From: Tuberibacillus sp. Marseille-P3662 | GTDB taxonomy: Bacteria; Bacillota; Bacilli; Bacillales; Sporolactobacillaceae | Length of the DNA stretch: 64,000 nt | Direction of reading: 5' to 3' | Assembly: GCF_900178005.1 (NCBI RefSeq) | Contig: NZ_FXBS01000002.1 | Location: 87,602-151,601 of the forward strand | Part shown: positions 9,078 through 17,869 of the stretch, in pieces | Layout: every line of letters begins with the position of its first letter | Position numbering within the stretch: the stretch's first letter is position 1 | The notes under the pieces: model-generated | Seen by the model: only the letters and a program-made list of their open reading frames with translations | The model's database searches: none | What the model was told of the DNA's origin: nothing | Program-made: the position numbers and the translations under genes

Positions 9078-10085
9078 ATGAAGGCACATGTTCTTAACAC
9101 TTATGGTGAATCGGCTACATTCGAAACGGTTGAAATGGCTCGACCAGAAACGACGTCGGGACACGTATTAATCCGAGTTGCGGCTTCAAGTGTGAACCCC
9201 TTGGATGTCGGCATCCGTAAAGGCGCCCCTAGCATTTTTGCCCCGGAATTGCCTGCGGTTATTCATGGAGATGTCGCAGGTGTGATTGAAAATGTCGGTG
9301 AAGGTGTGACCCAATTTCAACCTGGTGATGAAATCTATGCCTGTGCAGGAGGAGTTAGGGGGACTGCCGGTGGTGCCCTCGCGGATTATATGCTGGCTGA
9401 CGCCGACTTAGTCGCCCATAAACCTCATTCTCTATCAATGAAAGAGGCCGCTAGTCTCCCGTTGGTCACTTTAACAGCTTGGGAAGGGTTAATTGATCGA
9501 GCTAATATCCAAGCTGGACAAAAAGTGTTAATTCACGGCGGCACGGGCGGTGTTGGCCATGTTGCCATCCAAATTGCCAAGTGGGCAGGTGCCACTGTTT
9601 ATGCGACCGCTTCTTCCGAGGATAAATTGGCGATAGCAAAAGACTTGGGTTCTGACCATGTGATTAATTACCGAGCAGAAAGCGTTCAAGATTATGTAGA
9701 AAAATATACGGATGGAAAAGGCTTTGACGTTGTATTCGATACCGTTGGCGGCAAAAATTTGGACCAATCTATTGAGGCCGCAGCCCTTTATGGTGATGTG
9801 ATTAACATTCTATCAGGCTCTGAACACGATTTATCCCTTTTGAGCCCTAAAGGAATCACCCTTCATGGGGTCCTCATGTTGATTCCTCTCCTTCATAACA
9901 TGAAGCGTGATCATCATGGAAAGGTTCTATCTAAGGCTGCTGAACTTGTGGAGCAAGGACAGCTTCGACCGTTAGTTGATAAGCGTTCCTTTAACTTTGG
10001 TGAAGTCGCTGACGCCCATCAATACCTCGAGTCTGGAGAAGCCATTGGCAAAGTCACTTTAACCAACCCAAATTTTAGTAAGTAA
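9078..10085 (+). CDS. Zinc-independent MDR/quinone oxidoreductase family protein
   Basis: A 335-residue medium-chain dehydrogenase/reductase of the quinone-oxidoreductase type. The N-terminal GroES-like domain has SSVNPLDVGIRKG and GDVAGVIENVGEGV but no structural zinc cysteines. The NADPH-binding motif HGGTGGVGHVAIQIAKWAGA lies at about residues 154-173. Probably reduces quinones or enones. Good site GGAGG before the ATG. A hairpin (10086-10108) follows directly. Confidence 0.88.
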   Translation: MKAHVLNTYGESATFETVEMARPETTSGHVLIRVAASSVNPLDVGIRKGAPSIFAPELPAVIHGDVAGVIENVGEGVTQFQPGDEIYACAGGVRGTAGGALADYMLADADLVAHKPHSLSMKEAASLPLVTLTAWEGLIDRANIQAGQKVLIHGGTGGVGHVAIQIAKWAGATVYATASSEDKLAIAKDLGSDHVINYRAESVQDYVEKYTDGKGFDVVFDTVGGKNLDQSIEAAALYGDVINILSGSEHDLSLLSPKGITLHGVLMLIPLLHNMKRDHHGKVLSKAAELVEQGQLRPLVDKRSFNFGEVADAHQYLESGEAIGKVTLTNPNFSK

Positions 10086-10108
10086 GTCCCTTAGGTTATC
10101 TAAGGGAC
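10086..10108. terminator. Hairpin after the MDR gene
   Basis: GTCCCTTAG pairs perfectly with CTAAGGGAC around a 5-base loop, starting right after the stop. There is no strong T-run, so termination is likely but not certain. Confidence 0.5.
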
Positions 10109-10224
10109 GACCTCCCCCTAAATTCCCTTTCCCTCATGATTTCATAATATTAAAAGTCCGACAATTATAGTAAAATAGAGATATGATACAAGTACGTTGA
10201 TTCAAGTGATGCGAGGTGACGAGA

Positions 10225-12060
10225 ATGAGTGGCATCGTTGGCTACATCGGCAATCGCTCGGCCCAATTGATTCTGTTAAATTGTCTCAAACAACTTGATT
10301 ACCGAGGGTATGACTCAGCCGGAACAGCCATTTCCAATGAAGAGACCATTAACGTTCGCAAAGAAATGGGACGGATTGAAGATTTAGAGGCTTCCCTTCT
10401 GCTCGATCCGATCACCAGGGGACACCTTGGTATCGGGCATACAAGATGGGCGTCACACGGGCCACCAAGCGCGCCGAATTCACACCCTTTAAGTGACGAT
10501 CAGGGACGTTTTTTTGTCGCCCATAATGGCATTATTGAAAATCATCAGGATCTGAAAGCACATCTCATCTCTGAAGGACACACCTTTACAACAGAAACGG
10601 ACACAGAAGTAATCCCTCATCTATTAGTTCACTATGATACTGGGAATTTTGTGGAGACTGTCCGACAAGTCTTACCTCAGTTAAAAGGTGCGTTCGCGCT
10701 GGCCATCATGTCAAAAGCTGAGCCTGATAAAATCATCGCTGTTTCACAAGAAAACCCGCTCATTCTGGGATTTGGGGAGCAAGAAGCGTTTTTATCATCT
10801 GATATCCCTGCTCTCCTCTCTTATACCAAAGATATTTATCCGATCAAGAACGGAGAAATAGCGATCTTAACACATCAATCGGTCAAAGTGGAAACCATCG
10901 AGGGCGAGCTTGTCAATCCGGATAAAGCATTCATTGAGTGGGATGGCGAGGACCTTCACCTTCAGGATCATGAGCATTACATGTTAAAAGAAATCATGGA
11001 ACAACCAAAAGCGATCAAAAGAACGCTGGAAAATCGTTTGACTCAAGGCGGTGTCAGTTTACCTGAACTTGATGCCTTTTTTCTTAACCACGATATTCAC
11101 CAATATAAAAAGATTGATATTGTTGGTAGCGGCACATCGTATCATTCAGGCATCGTCGGCAAAAAAGTTCTGGAAACAGTGCTGGATAGGCCCATTGAAG
11201 TTTCTATTTCCTCGGAGTTTAGCTCTGAGCATGGTTCACTTGGTGACGATCATCTCGTTATTGTGTTAAGCCAATCAGGTGAAACCGCTGATACTTTATC
11301 CGCCTTGAAAGAAGCGAAGGCATACGGAAGTCCTACGATCGCAATTACTAATAATAGAAGAAGAAACATTGCGCGCAAAGCGGATTACACCATCTGTACA
11401 AATGCTGGACCAGAATTCGCCGTTGCCGCAACCAAAGCGTATACAACACAAATCACGGCTTTATTACTATTAGCCGTTGCCTTGGCTGATAAGGCTAAGC
11501 CGTCAGAGAGCACACCTGTGCCCGAACTCTTAGATGCCTTACATAGGCTTCCGGAAACGGCCGAACAATCACTGATCATGACCCAAGATGCGATTGATGA
11601 ATTTGCTCAAGTCACTGACGATCAAGATAACCTATTTTTAATCGGCCGAGGCCTTGATTATGTGCTTGCATTAGAAGGTACATTGAAATTACAAGAAGTC
11701 GCTTATTTACACGCTGATGCCTATGCTGCGGGAGAAATGAAACATGGCACGATGGCCTTAATTACCCCAGGGGTTCCTGTCATTGCCCTCGCCACACAGG
11801 ACAAATTACGGGACAAAATCATTAGCAATATTAGAGAAGTCAAGGCGAGGGACGCCTTTGTTGTTGGCGTGACAACGATCGGTGATGCGGCCGTCAGCAA
11901 CATCGTTGACCAAGTGCTCTATATCCCTGAAGCACATCCCTTTATTATGCCGATTATCGCCGCGATTCCTTTGCAGCTATTAGCCTACTATGCCGGCACA
12001 GTCCGCGGCTACAACGTTGATCGCCCGCGTAATCTAGCGAAAAGCTTGACTGTGGAATGA
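10225..12060 (+). CDS. GlmS paralogue with Cys1 replaced by Ser
   Basis: A 611-residue homologue of glutamine-fructose-6-phosphate aminotransferase. ATG at 10225 has GAGGTG 6 bases upstream, giving MSGIVGYIG where GlmS enzymes have MCGIVGYIG: the glutaminase nucleophile is Ser (codon AGT). Other glutaminase residues remain: HTRWASHG (72-79), HNGIIENH (100-107), TETDTEVI (123-130). Both SIS domains ([19 protein letters not shown]) and the C-terminal RPRNLAKSLTVE are intact. It should keep the isomerase half but may use free ammonia or another amine donor, or use Ser as nucleophile. No ribozyme precedes it, unlike the canonical glmS at 46.3-48.1 kb. Confidence 0.85.
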   Translation: MSGIVGYIGNRSAQLILLNCLKQLDYRGYDSAGTAISNEETINVRKEMGRIEDLEASLLLDPITRGHLGIGHTRWASHGPPSAPNSHPLSDDQGRFFVAHNGIIENHQDLKAHLISEGHTFTTETDTEVIPHLLVHYDTGNFVETVRQVLPQLKGAFALAIMSKAEPDKIIAVSQENPLILGFGEQEAFLSSDIPALLSYTKDIYPIKNGEIAILTHQSVKVETIEGELVNPDKAFIEWDGEDLHLQDHEHYMLKEIMEQPKAIKRTLENRLTQGGVSLPELDAFFLNHDIHQYKKIDIVGSGTSYHSGIVGKKVLETVLDRPIEVSISSEFSSEHGSLGDDHLVIVLSQSGETADTLSALKEAKAYGSPTIAITNNRRRNIARKADYTICTNAGPEFAVAATKAYTTQITALLLLAVALADKAKPSESTPVPELLDALHRLPETAEQSLIMTQDAIDEFAQVTDDQDNLFLIGRGLDYVLALEGTLKLQEVAYLHADAYAAGEMKHGTMALITPGVPVIALATQDKLRDKIISNIREVKARDAFVVGVTTIGDAAVSNIVDQVLYIPEAHPFIMPIIAAIPLQLLAYYAGTVRGYNVDRPRNLAKSLTVE

Positions 12061-12393
12061 CACTATAAAACCCGTTTTTTATATCGTTGAGTAATCAAAT
12101 TAAGGCGCCTGAGGGGATACATGTTCATGTTAAAAGAATGGGTTATTCGAGGAATAGAGCCAGTTTGTGGCATGGTTTGATATGATATTTGTGATTCACA
12201 AACTTTTAAATAGAACAGAAAATGGTGTTAGGTAAATGAGTTAAAAGTATGTTGGTAACCGTATAAGTAAACGAGGCTTTAAACAGATAACAGCACCCTC
12301 TAATTAGATAGAGAAGTGCTGTTTTGTTATTTAAGTCCTAGGCCAACTGTGGACACATTTTTAAAACGATATAGTCCATTTCCATACCTCCCA
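12061..12393. other. Intergenic region, with terminator
   Basis: No convincing gene. A hairpin at 12289-12323 (AACAGCAC with GTGCTGTT, interrupted inner CTCT/AGAG) is followed by TTGTTA and may end transcription from either side. The rest is AT-rich without recognisable features. Confidence 0.5.
12289..12323. terminator. Terminator between convergent genes
   Basis: Stem AACAGCAC/GTGCTGTT plus inner CTCT/AGAG, followed by a T-rich stretch. It separates the GlmS paralogue from the convergent GyrI-like gene. Confidence 0.6.
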
Positions 12394-12873
12394 TTATTTC
12401 CTTACAACAGGAATCCACATTTCACCATATACTAAGCCGTTTTCATGGCCCATCTCAACCGTTGCATTTGGCCCGCCAACATAGGCAAAATCTTTTGTTT
12501 CTGGCAAGACCTGACCAAAGGCAATGCCAGTAAGCTTATTACTCAACTCTTCAGCGGTTGTCGCTTCCCCTTTAACAACGAGGTATTCTCCTTTAGGAAA
12601 TTGGATCATTCTATGTTCTTCTGGTAAGGATACCTTTGTCAGGACTCCTGCATAATGCATCATCTTGTTATTCACCGCTTCGTTCACAGCAAAAATGTAG
12701 CCATTTGTGGCTATGGCTTTTAAAGTGTCAAGCCTTCCATCTTTTTTAATGGCCTGCCAAAAGTCGGACTTTTCCTTGTTTATGCCAGCGTAGTCTGTGT
12801 AATTGCTCTTAAGCTCTGTACCCAAACCTAAAACGGTAAAGCTATCTTTATACTCTAGGTTATAATTTGTCAT
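12394..12873 (-). CDS. GyrI-like/AraC effector-binding domain protein
   Basis: A 159-residue stand-alone effector-binding domain. FAVNEAVNNKMMHYAGVLTKV, MIQFPKGEYLVVKGEATTAEELSNKLTGIAFGQVLPE and the ending ENGLVYGEMWIPV follow the SOUL/GyrI-like pattern seen in the ligand domains of AraC and MerR regulators. It is divergent from a WYL-type regulator 112 bp away, a pairing common in Firmicutes, so it may bind the same drug-like ligand or be its target gene. Confidence 0.8.
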   Translation of the reverse strand: MTNYNLEYKDSFTVLGLGTELKSNYTDYAGINKEKSDFWQAIKKDGRLDTLKAIATNGYIFAVNEAVNNKMMHYAGVLTKVSLPEEHRMIQFPKGEYLVVKGEATTAEELSNKLTGIAFGQVLPETKDFAYVGGPNATVEMGHENGLVYGEMWIPVVRK

Positions 12874-12985
12874 ATTAAAAAACCTTCCTTTTTGTTAAAT
12901 TGATTAAATGATTTGTATATTCACCTGATAGGTTTATAATAACCATAAATCATGTCAAAAAATGATACTGTTTTTGGAGGTCCCG

Positions 12986-13948
12986 ATGAAAAAAGTTGAG
13001 CGAATAAATATCATCATGAGGTATATCAACAACCGGTCCCACTTTACCATTTCTGAAATCATGCGAGAATTTAACATCTCGCGTTCAACCGCTATTAGAG
13101 ATATCAGAGAAATAGAAGCCATGGGGATGCCGCTTGTCGCTGAAGCTGGAAGAGATGGGGGTTATTTTGTCATGAACAACTCTGTCTTACCCACTGTCCG
13201 TTTTACTGATAATGAGGTCAAAGCTCTTTTTATTGCTTTTATGGCCACAAGAAATCAACAACTCCCTTATCTTAAGAGTCGTCAGTCTTTAGCTGAAAAA
13301 TTACTAGGCCTCGTCTCAGAAAACCAGCAGGATGACCTAATTTTATTAAATCAAATCTTACTCTTTGAAGGGACCAACCCTAATAATCCCGACCTGCTTG
13401 AACTGTCAGACCTTCCCCATCCTATGTTAGAACAACTTTTCCAAATCCTCCTTTTGGATAGCTATTTATTGATTACCCTCACAGAAGGGAAGGTAATAAA
13501 GTCTTATCCAATTTATCTCTTACACCTTTATCGAGAAAAAAGCCTTTGGCTGATTGAAGGCTTTGACTTAAAGGAAGAAAAGAAACAAATTTTCCCTGTC
13601 GATAACCTCACCGATGTAGAAACTTATCCTACGAAAGAAAGATTAAGTAAGAAAAAAATTTTAGAAAAACTAAGTAAGCAGGAAGAAGAAAACAACCTGA
13701 TCATTGAACTTGGTCCAAGGGCGATTGCCCAGTTCAAAAAATATCATCCTTTAAAAGTTTCAATTTCCTATATGGATCCTTACCAAGCCACTGCTATTCT
13801 AAAGACTTTTATTAATGTTAATCATCCCGAAGAATTGACCGAAATAACAAATTGGCTACTTTTCTTAGGTGGAGATATCAAGGTCAGGGAAGTACCAGAA
13901 GAGGTCTTAGAAATTTTACAAGAGAGATTATTACTATATTGCCCATGA
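12986..13948 (+). CDS. YafY-type HTH/WYL-like transcriptional regulator
   Basis: A 320-residue regulator. The N-terminal winged helix (IIMRYINNRSHFTISEIMREFNISRSTAIRDIREIEAMGMPL) is of the DeoR/YafY kind and is followed by a C-terminal ligand-sensing part of WYL-related type (SLWLIEGFDLKEEKKQIFPVDNLTDVE). The ATG at 12986 has TTTGGAGG upstream; an earlier in-frame ATG has no site. It probably controls the divergent GyrI-like gene. Confidence 0.85.
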   Translation: MKKVERINIIMRYINNRSHFTISEIMREFNISRSTAIRDIREIEAMGMPLVAEAGRDGGYFVMNNSVLPTVRFTDNEVKALFIAFMATRNQQLPYLKSRQSLAEKLLGLVSENQQDDLILLNQILLFEGTNPNNPDLLELSDLPHPMLEQLFQILLLDSYLLITLTEGKVIKSYPIYLLHLYREKSLWLIEGFDLKEEKKQIFPVDNLTDVETYPTKERLSKKKILEKLSKQEEENNLIIELGPRAIAQFKKYHPLKVSISYMDPYQATAILKTFINVNHPEELTEITNWLLFLGGDIKVREVPEEVLEILQERLLLYCP

Positions 13949-14008
13949 GCAATGCAGTTAAACCATATATAGTTACGTTATAGTACGGGGCGACTTTTTG
14001 GAATAAAG

Positions 14009-14042
14009 ATCTGCGCCCGTATTTCTTCTAAACGGCGCAGAT
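14009..14042. terminator. Hairpin, probable terminator
   Basis: ATCTGCGCC pairs with GGCGCAGAT around a 16-base loop in the gap after the YafY-type regulator gene. No long T-run follows. Confidence 0.45.
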
Positions 14043-14200
14043 TGTGGAGGAAAGTTTTCACGTATTCGTGTAGAATAATAATTGAGATTGTGGAAGATTA
14101 TGCTTGAACGGGCAGAATAGCGACATAAACTCCCTATAACTTTCCAAGCCAGGTCTACTTGATAGTCAGTTGTTGAAAAACTGAAGAAAGGTGATCCTTG

Positions 14201-14788
14201 ATGACAAATAGTAGAATGAATCCTAAGGTTGATGAATTTTTAAGTAAAACCCAAAAATGGAAGGAAGAATATGAGAAGTTGAGAAATATCGTTCTTGACT
14301 GTGAGCTGAACGAAGCATTTAAATGGATGCATCCTTGTTACACGTTTGAGAAAAAAAACATCGTTTTAATACATGGATTTAAAGAATATTGTGCACTTCT
14401 GTTTCACAAAGGTGCCTTGTTACAGGACCCCCATGGGATTTTAATCCAACAAACGGAGAATGTACAGGCAGCGCGCCAGATTCGGTTCACCAATATTCAA
14501 GAAATAGTTGAAATGGAACCCATCTTGAGATCCTATATTTATGAAGCCATTGAAGTTGAAAAAGCCGGTTTGGAAGTAAAAATGAATACAGAATTCATCA
14601 TTCCTGAGGAACTTCAAAATAAATTCGATGAAATCCCTGCCTTGAAAACGGCTTTTGAAGCATTGACGCCGGGACGGCAAAGAGCATACATTCTTTATTT
14701 TTCTAAAGCCAAACAATCCAAAACTCGAGAGTCAAGGATTGAAAAATATATGCAGCACATTCTTAATGGAAAGGGATTAAATGATTAG
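14201..14788 (+). CDS. YdeI-type DUF1801/OmdA-domain protein
   Basis: A 195-residue protein with an N-terminal DUF1801 domain (EEYEKLRNIVLDCELNEAFKWMHPCYTFEKKNIVLIHGFKEYCALLFHKGALL) and a C-terminal OmdA/YdeI part (FEALTPGRQRAYILYFSKAKQSKTRESRIEKYM). The tail GRQRAYILYFSKAKQ.ETR.RRI is diagnostic. Function is not settled. ATG at 14201 has GAAAGGTG upstream. A Nudix gene follows 53 bp downstream. Confidence 0.85.
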   Translation: MTNSRMNPKVDEFLSKTQKWKEEYEKLRNIVLDCELNEAFKWMHPCYTFEKKNIVLIHGFKEYCALLFHKGALLQDPHGILIQQTENVQAARQIRFTNIQEIVEMEPILRSYIYEAIEVEKAGLEVKMNTEFIIPEELQNKFDEIPALKTAFEALTPGRQRAYILYFSKAKQSKTRESRIEKYMQHILNGKGLND

Positions 14789-14841
14789 TATATTCGATGC
14801 AGCTCTTGAGTTGAACAATCACTAAAAAACAAGGAGATCCA

Positions 14842-15393
14842 ATGCTAAAATACAATTTATGCTTTATCAGACAGGATACAAAAATCTTATTACTCAACCG
14901 TGAATTTTCGCCATGGCTGGGGCGTTGGAATGGCGTAGGTGGAAAATTAGAGAAGGATGAGCGACCTAGAGAATCTATGATTAGAGAAATTCATGAAGAA
15001 ACACAAATTAATCCATCCTGTTTATATTTTAAAGGGTTGATAACCTGGACAAACTCAGAGGGCGGAGAGTTTGGCGGCCTGTACTTATATCTGGCTGACA
15101 TCCCGGAGAATGATGTCTATCAGACACCAATAAAAACAGATGAAGGAATCTTGGATTGGAAAGACATTGATTGGATATTGCATCCTGAAAATGACGGTAT
15201 TGCTTCGAATATTTCGCGTTGCCTTGAAAAAGTCCTTTACGACGACCATTGTTTTAATCATCACAGTACCTTTAATAATGATCGGTTGATTGATCAAATA
15301 TCAACAGTGATTGATGCTAGAATCGAAGAGGACAAAGACCTTGAAGCTGAATATTTAGATAAGTACATGAAATCCGACTCCTTTATCAAATAA
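14842..15393 (+). CDS. Nudix hydrolase, MutT/8-oxo-dGTPase-like
   Basis: A 183-residue Nudix protein. The Nudix box GGKLEKDERPRESMIREIHEETQI spans residues 33-56 with the catalytic REIHEE core. The N-terminal LCFIRQDTKILLLNR and FSPWLGRWNGVGGKLE are typical of the DUF4743/8-oxo-dGTP-diphosphatase branch. The roughly 35-residue acidic C-terminal extension beyond the core is longer than usual. Likely sanitises oxidised nucleotides. Confidence 0.85.
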   Translation: MLKYNLCFIRQDTKILLLNREFSPWLGRWNGVGGKLEKDERPRESMIREIHEETQINPSCLYFKGLITWTNSEGGEFGGLYLYLADIPENDVYQTPIKTDEGILDWKDIDWILHPENDGIASNISRCLEKVLYDDHCFNHHSTFNNDRLIDQISTVIDARIEEDKDLEAEYLDKYMKSDSFIK

Positions 15394-15450
15394 CCAACTA
15401 AAAAGGTGACCCTGGATTGGTTTCCACAGCCACCCTTTTATAGCCATTAT

Positions 15451-16173
15451 TTAGAACGGATTCGTCGCCCACTGTAAAGATTGTTTAATGAATATACGTG
15501 GATGCAGCTTCAGCTGAGATACCATATATTCAGCAAGATCTTCTGGTTGCATGAACTTCTCTTGATCTTGTTCATCAAGCTTATCCCCAAAGGCAAGCTC
15601 TGTAGCTACGAGACTCGGATTCAGTGTAAAGACGCGGATGTTATGTCGTCGCACCTCCTGCATAAGCGCTTCAGTCATCCCCTGCACAGCGAATTTTGAA
15701 GCACTATAGGCCGTTGAACCTGCGGTACCTTTAAGACCGTTACTCGAGGAGATATTGATGATGTCCCCTTGGTCTTTTTCAATCATCTGCGGCAAGACAG
15801 CGCGTGTGATGTGATATGTACCAAAAACATTGACTTCAAAGGTGTGCTTCCAGTCCTTTGGATCCGTTTCTAAGAACGAGCCGTGTAAACCAATGCCGGC
15901 ATTATTGATGAGAATATCAGCTGAACCTAGCTCATGTTGTAAGTGATCGATCGCCTGATTCGCTTCATCCATATTCGCAATATCAGCTACGGCGACACTC
16001 GCCTTCACGCCAAGTGATTCGGCTTCCTTTGCAACTTCTTTCAGCTTGCTTTCTGTACGAGCGATCAATCCGACGTTGACGCTCTCTTTTGCCAATTGCA
16101 GTGCAGTAGCCCGTCCGATGCCACTACCCGCACCTGTGATGTAGGCGACTTTTCCTTGGATATCTTGCCCCAT
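15451..16173 (-). CDS. SDR family 3-ketoacyl reductase-like protein
   Basis: A 240-residue classical SDR. ATG at 16173 (MGQDIQGKVAYITGAGSGIG) fits GAGAGG at 9 bases; the longer frame adds an unlikely N-terminus. Motifs are TGAGSGIGRA, NNAG and YSASK. The substrate is unknown; it resembles general SDRs annotated as 3-ketoacyl-ACP reductase. The gene is divergent from the sulfotransferase. Confidence 0.85.
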   Translation of the reverse strand: MGQDIQGKVAYITGAGSGIGRATALQLAKESVNVGLIARTESKLKEVAKEAESLGVKASVAVADIANMDEANQAIDHLQHELGSADILINNAGIGLHGSFLETDPKDWKHTFEVNVFGTYHITRAVLPQMIEKDQGDIINISSSNGLKGTAGSTAYSASKFAVQGMTEALMQEVRRHNIRVFTLNPSLVATELAFGDKLDEQDQEKFMQPEDLAEYMVSQLKLHPRIFIKQSLQWATNPF

Positions 16174-16336
16174 TTGAACCATCCTCTCTACCGTTTCTAC
16201 TGTCAGTGTAATGTCTGGAGAGTTGAGATTCAAAAATAACGGTTTGCTTTATTCATAAGCCTTTCGCCTCTTGTATCAAATCATGGATAAGGTAAAATTT
16301 TCATCGAGTTCATTTTTATACGGGAGATGAGAAATC

Positions 16337-17401
16337 ATGACGGAACCTGTTTTTGTTATATCAACAGGGAGAAGCGGATCAACAGCTCTCTCCAACTGCA
16401 TCAACTCACATCCAAACTTACTCAGCCTCTCTGAGTTCTTTTTATTCATTCACTTTCATACCGATTTTCAAGAGGACGAAAGCCATTGGCCTGGTTTGTC
16501 TTTGGAAAGATGGGATGGCCAGCAGTTTTGGGATTTTATTTCGAAAAAATCACCCACTCATATGCATCGTTATTTCGATAAAGGCATCATGCCTAAGGAA
16601 CTTTTGTATAAGGTGACGCCAACATCACGGTTCAATATGGAAACCGGGATACCGGGAATTAGTATGACACCCCTTCCCCATTTGACAGATCATCCAGACG
16701 AATTATATGAAGAACTTGAATCGGTAGTCACCCAATATCCTAAAGACAGACTTGATCGTCAGTACCGCCGGTTATTTGATTATTTACTTAAAAGATTCGG
16801 GCGGGATGTTTGCGTGGAAAGATCCGGCATGTCTGTCTATTTTGTCGATCGCCTCATTAATATGTTTCCAAATGCAAAATTCATCTTTCTATATCGCGAC
16901 CTTCGTGAAAATGTGATGGCCTTTAACCGTTTTCAAGGTTTTAAAATGGGTATGGCCATTAAAGAGGCGAATAAAAAGACCGGGGTGAACCCTGCCGATC
17001 CCGACACCGATCCAGAACAATTGGGTGAATATCAGTGGCTGCATCCCGATTACTTTGACGTCGAGAAATTGAATCAATTTGAAATTCCCTATGAAACATT
17101 TGGAGCCAAATTATCGCAGGCGATGGTTTCAGCTTCCGAGGAGCTTGACAAATTACCTTCACATCAAGTGCTTAACCTACGCTACGAAACGCTCGTCGAT
17201 GCACCAAAGGATCAACTGAGACGTGTGATTGATTTTATTCAGCCTGAATCCGCCACAAAGGCAACAAATGAACAATGGATCGAGCAGGCCGCAGCGACCA
17301 TCCGCTCGAAACCTAATACTTGGAAGGACTTACCTGATGAAAAACGCCAACGACTTGAAGAAGCCTGTGAGCCGGCTTTGAAGTTGCTAGAATATGTATA
17401 A
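16337..17401 (+). CDS. Sulfotransferase family protein
   Basis: A 354-residue PAPS-dependent sulfotransferase-like enzyme. The 5'-phosphosulfate loop STGRSGSTAL lies at residues 9-18 and the 3'-phosphate motif FLYRDLRENVMAFNR about residues 184-198. These belong to the Sulfotransfer_3 type. It would transfer sulfate to an alcohol or sugar, possibly a lipid or small molecule; no carbohydrate-active neighbour fixes the substrate. Such enzymes are uncommon in Bacillales. A strong terminator follows. Confidence 0.85.
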   Translation: MTEPVFVISTGRSGSTALSNCINSHPNLLSLSEFFLFIHFHTDFQEDESHWPGLSLERWDGQQFWDFISKKSPTHMHRYFDKGIMPKELLYKVTPTSRFNMETGIPGISMTPLPHLTDHPDELYEELESVVTQYPKDRLDRQYRRLFDYLLKRFGRDVCVERSGMSVYFVDRLINMFPNAKFIFLYRDLRENVMAFNRFQGFKMGMAIKEANKKTGVNPADPDTDPEQLGEYQWLHPDYFDVEKLNQFEIPYETFGAKLSQAMVSASEELDKLPSHQVLNLRYETLVDAPKDQLRRVIDFIQPESATKATNEQWIEQAAATIRSKPNTWKDLPDEKRQRLEEACEPALKLLEYV

Positions 17402-17408
17402 TGTAAAA

Positions 17409-17454
17409 GCGTGCCTGAAGTACTCGATGAAACTTCACGGCACGCACGTTTTTT
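17409..17454 (+). terminator. Terminator of the sulfotransferase gene
   Basis: GCGTGCC-TGAAG pairs with CTTCA-C-GGCACGC and is followed by ACGTTTTTT. Confidence 0.8.
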
Positions 17455-17495
17455 CCCAAGATGATATACACACGTACCCTTCCTAGCCACCTCTT

Positions 17496-17723
17496 TTATA
17501 CAAAGATTAAAATAATCATTAGTATGGCAAAAATGTGAAGTAAAGTATGTGAAGAAAACTTTTGTGTTATTTTGACGACTAAATACATCCATAATATAAC
17601 AAATAAAACACGAAAACCGAATGCCTCAACCTCCGACATACTAATCCATTCTCTAATTTGTGTCAAAAGGGGCACGACTGAGGCAATTAAATAAGCTCGT
17701 AATAATTGGTTTGTCTTATCCAT
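17496..17723 (-). CDS. Small membrane protein, unknown
   Basis: A 75-residue protein with two or three hydrophobic stretches (AYLIASVVPLL, FRVLFVILWMYLVV, LLHIFAILMIILIFV). ATG at 17723 has TAAGGA at 8 bases. No family recognised. Confidence 0.5.
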   Translation of the reverse strand: MDKTNQLLRAYLIASVVPLLTQIREWISMSEVEAFGFRVLFVILWMYLVVKITQKFSSHTLLHIFAILMIILIFV

Positions 17724-17832
17724 CAATTCCATCCTTACTTTATAAATTTCACTGGGATATTTTGTATAATTAATAGACTTGGCAACCTCCTATCCAACCA
17801 TATCCTGTGAAACAACCATCAGTCTACTTTAA

Positions 17833-17860
17833 AGCGGCTAACTCAAATGAGTTAGCCGCT
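17833..17860. terminator. Terminator after the redoxin selenoprotein
   Basis: Twelve-base arms AGCGGCTAACTC and GAGTTAGCCGCT are perfect around AAAT. It ends the selB-selA-redoxin unit on the minus strand. Confidence 0.75.
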
Positions 17861-17869
17861 TACTTATAG

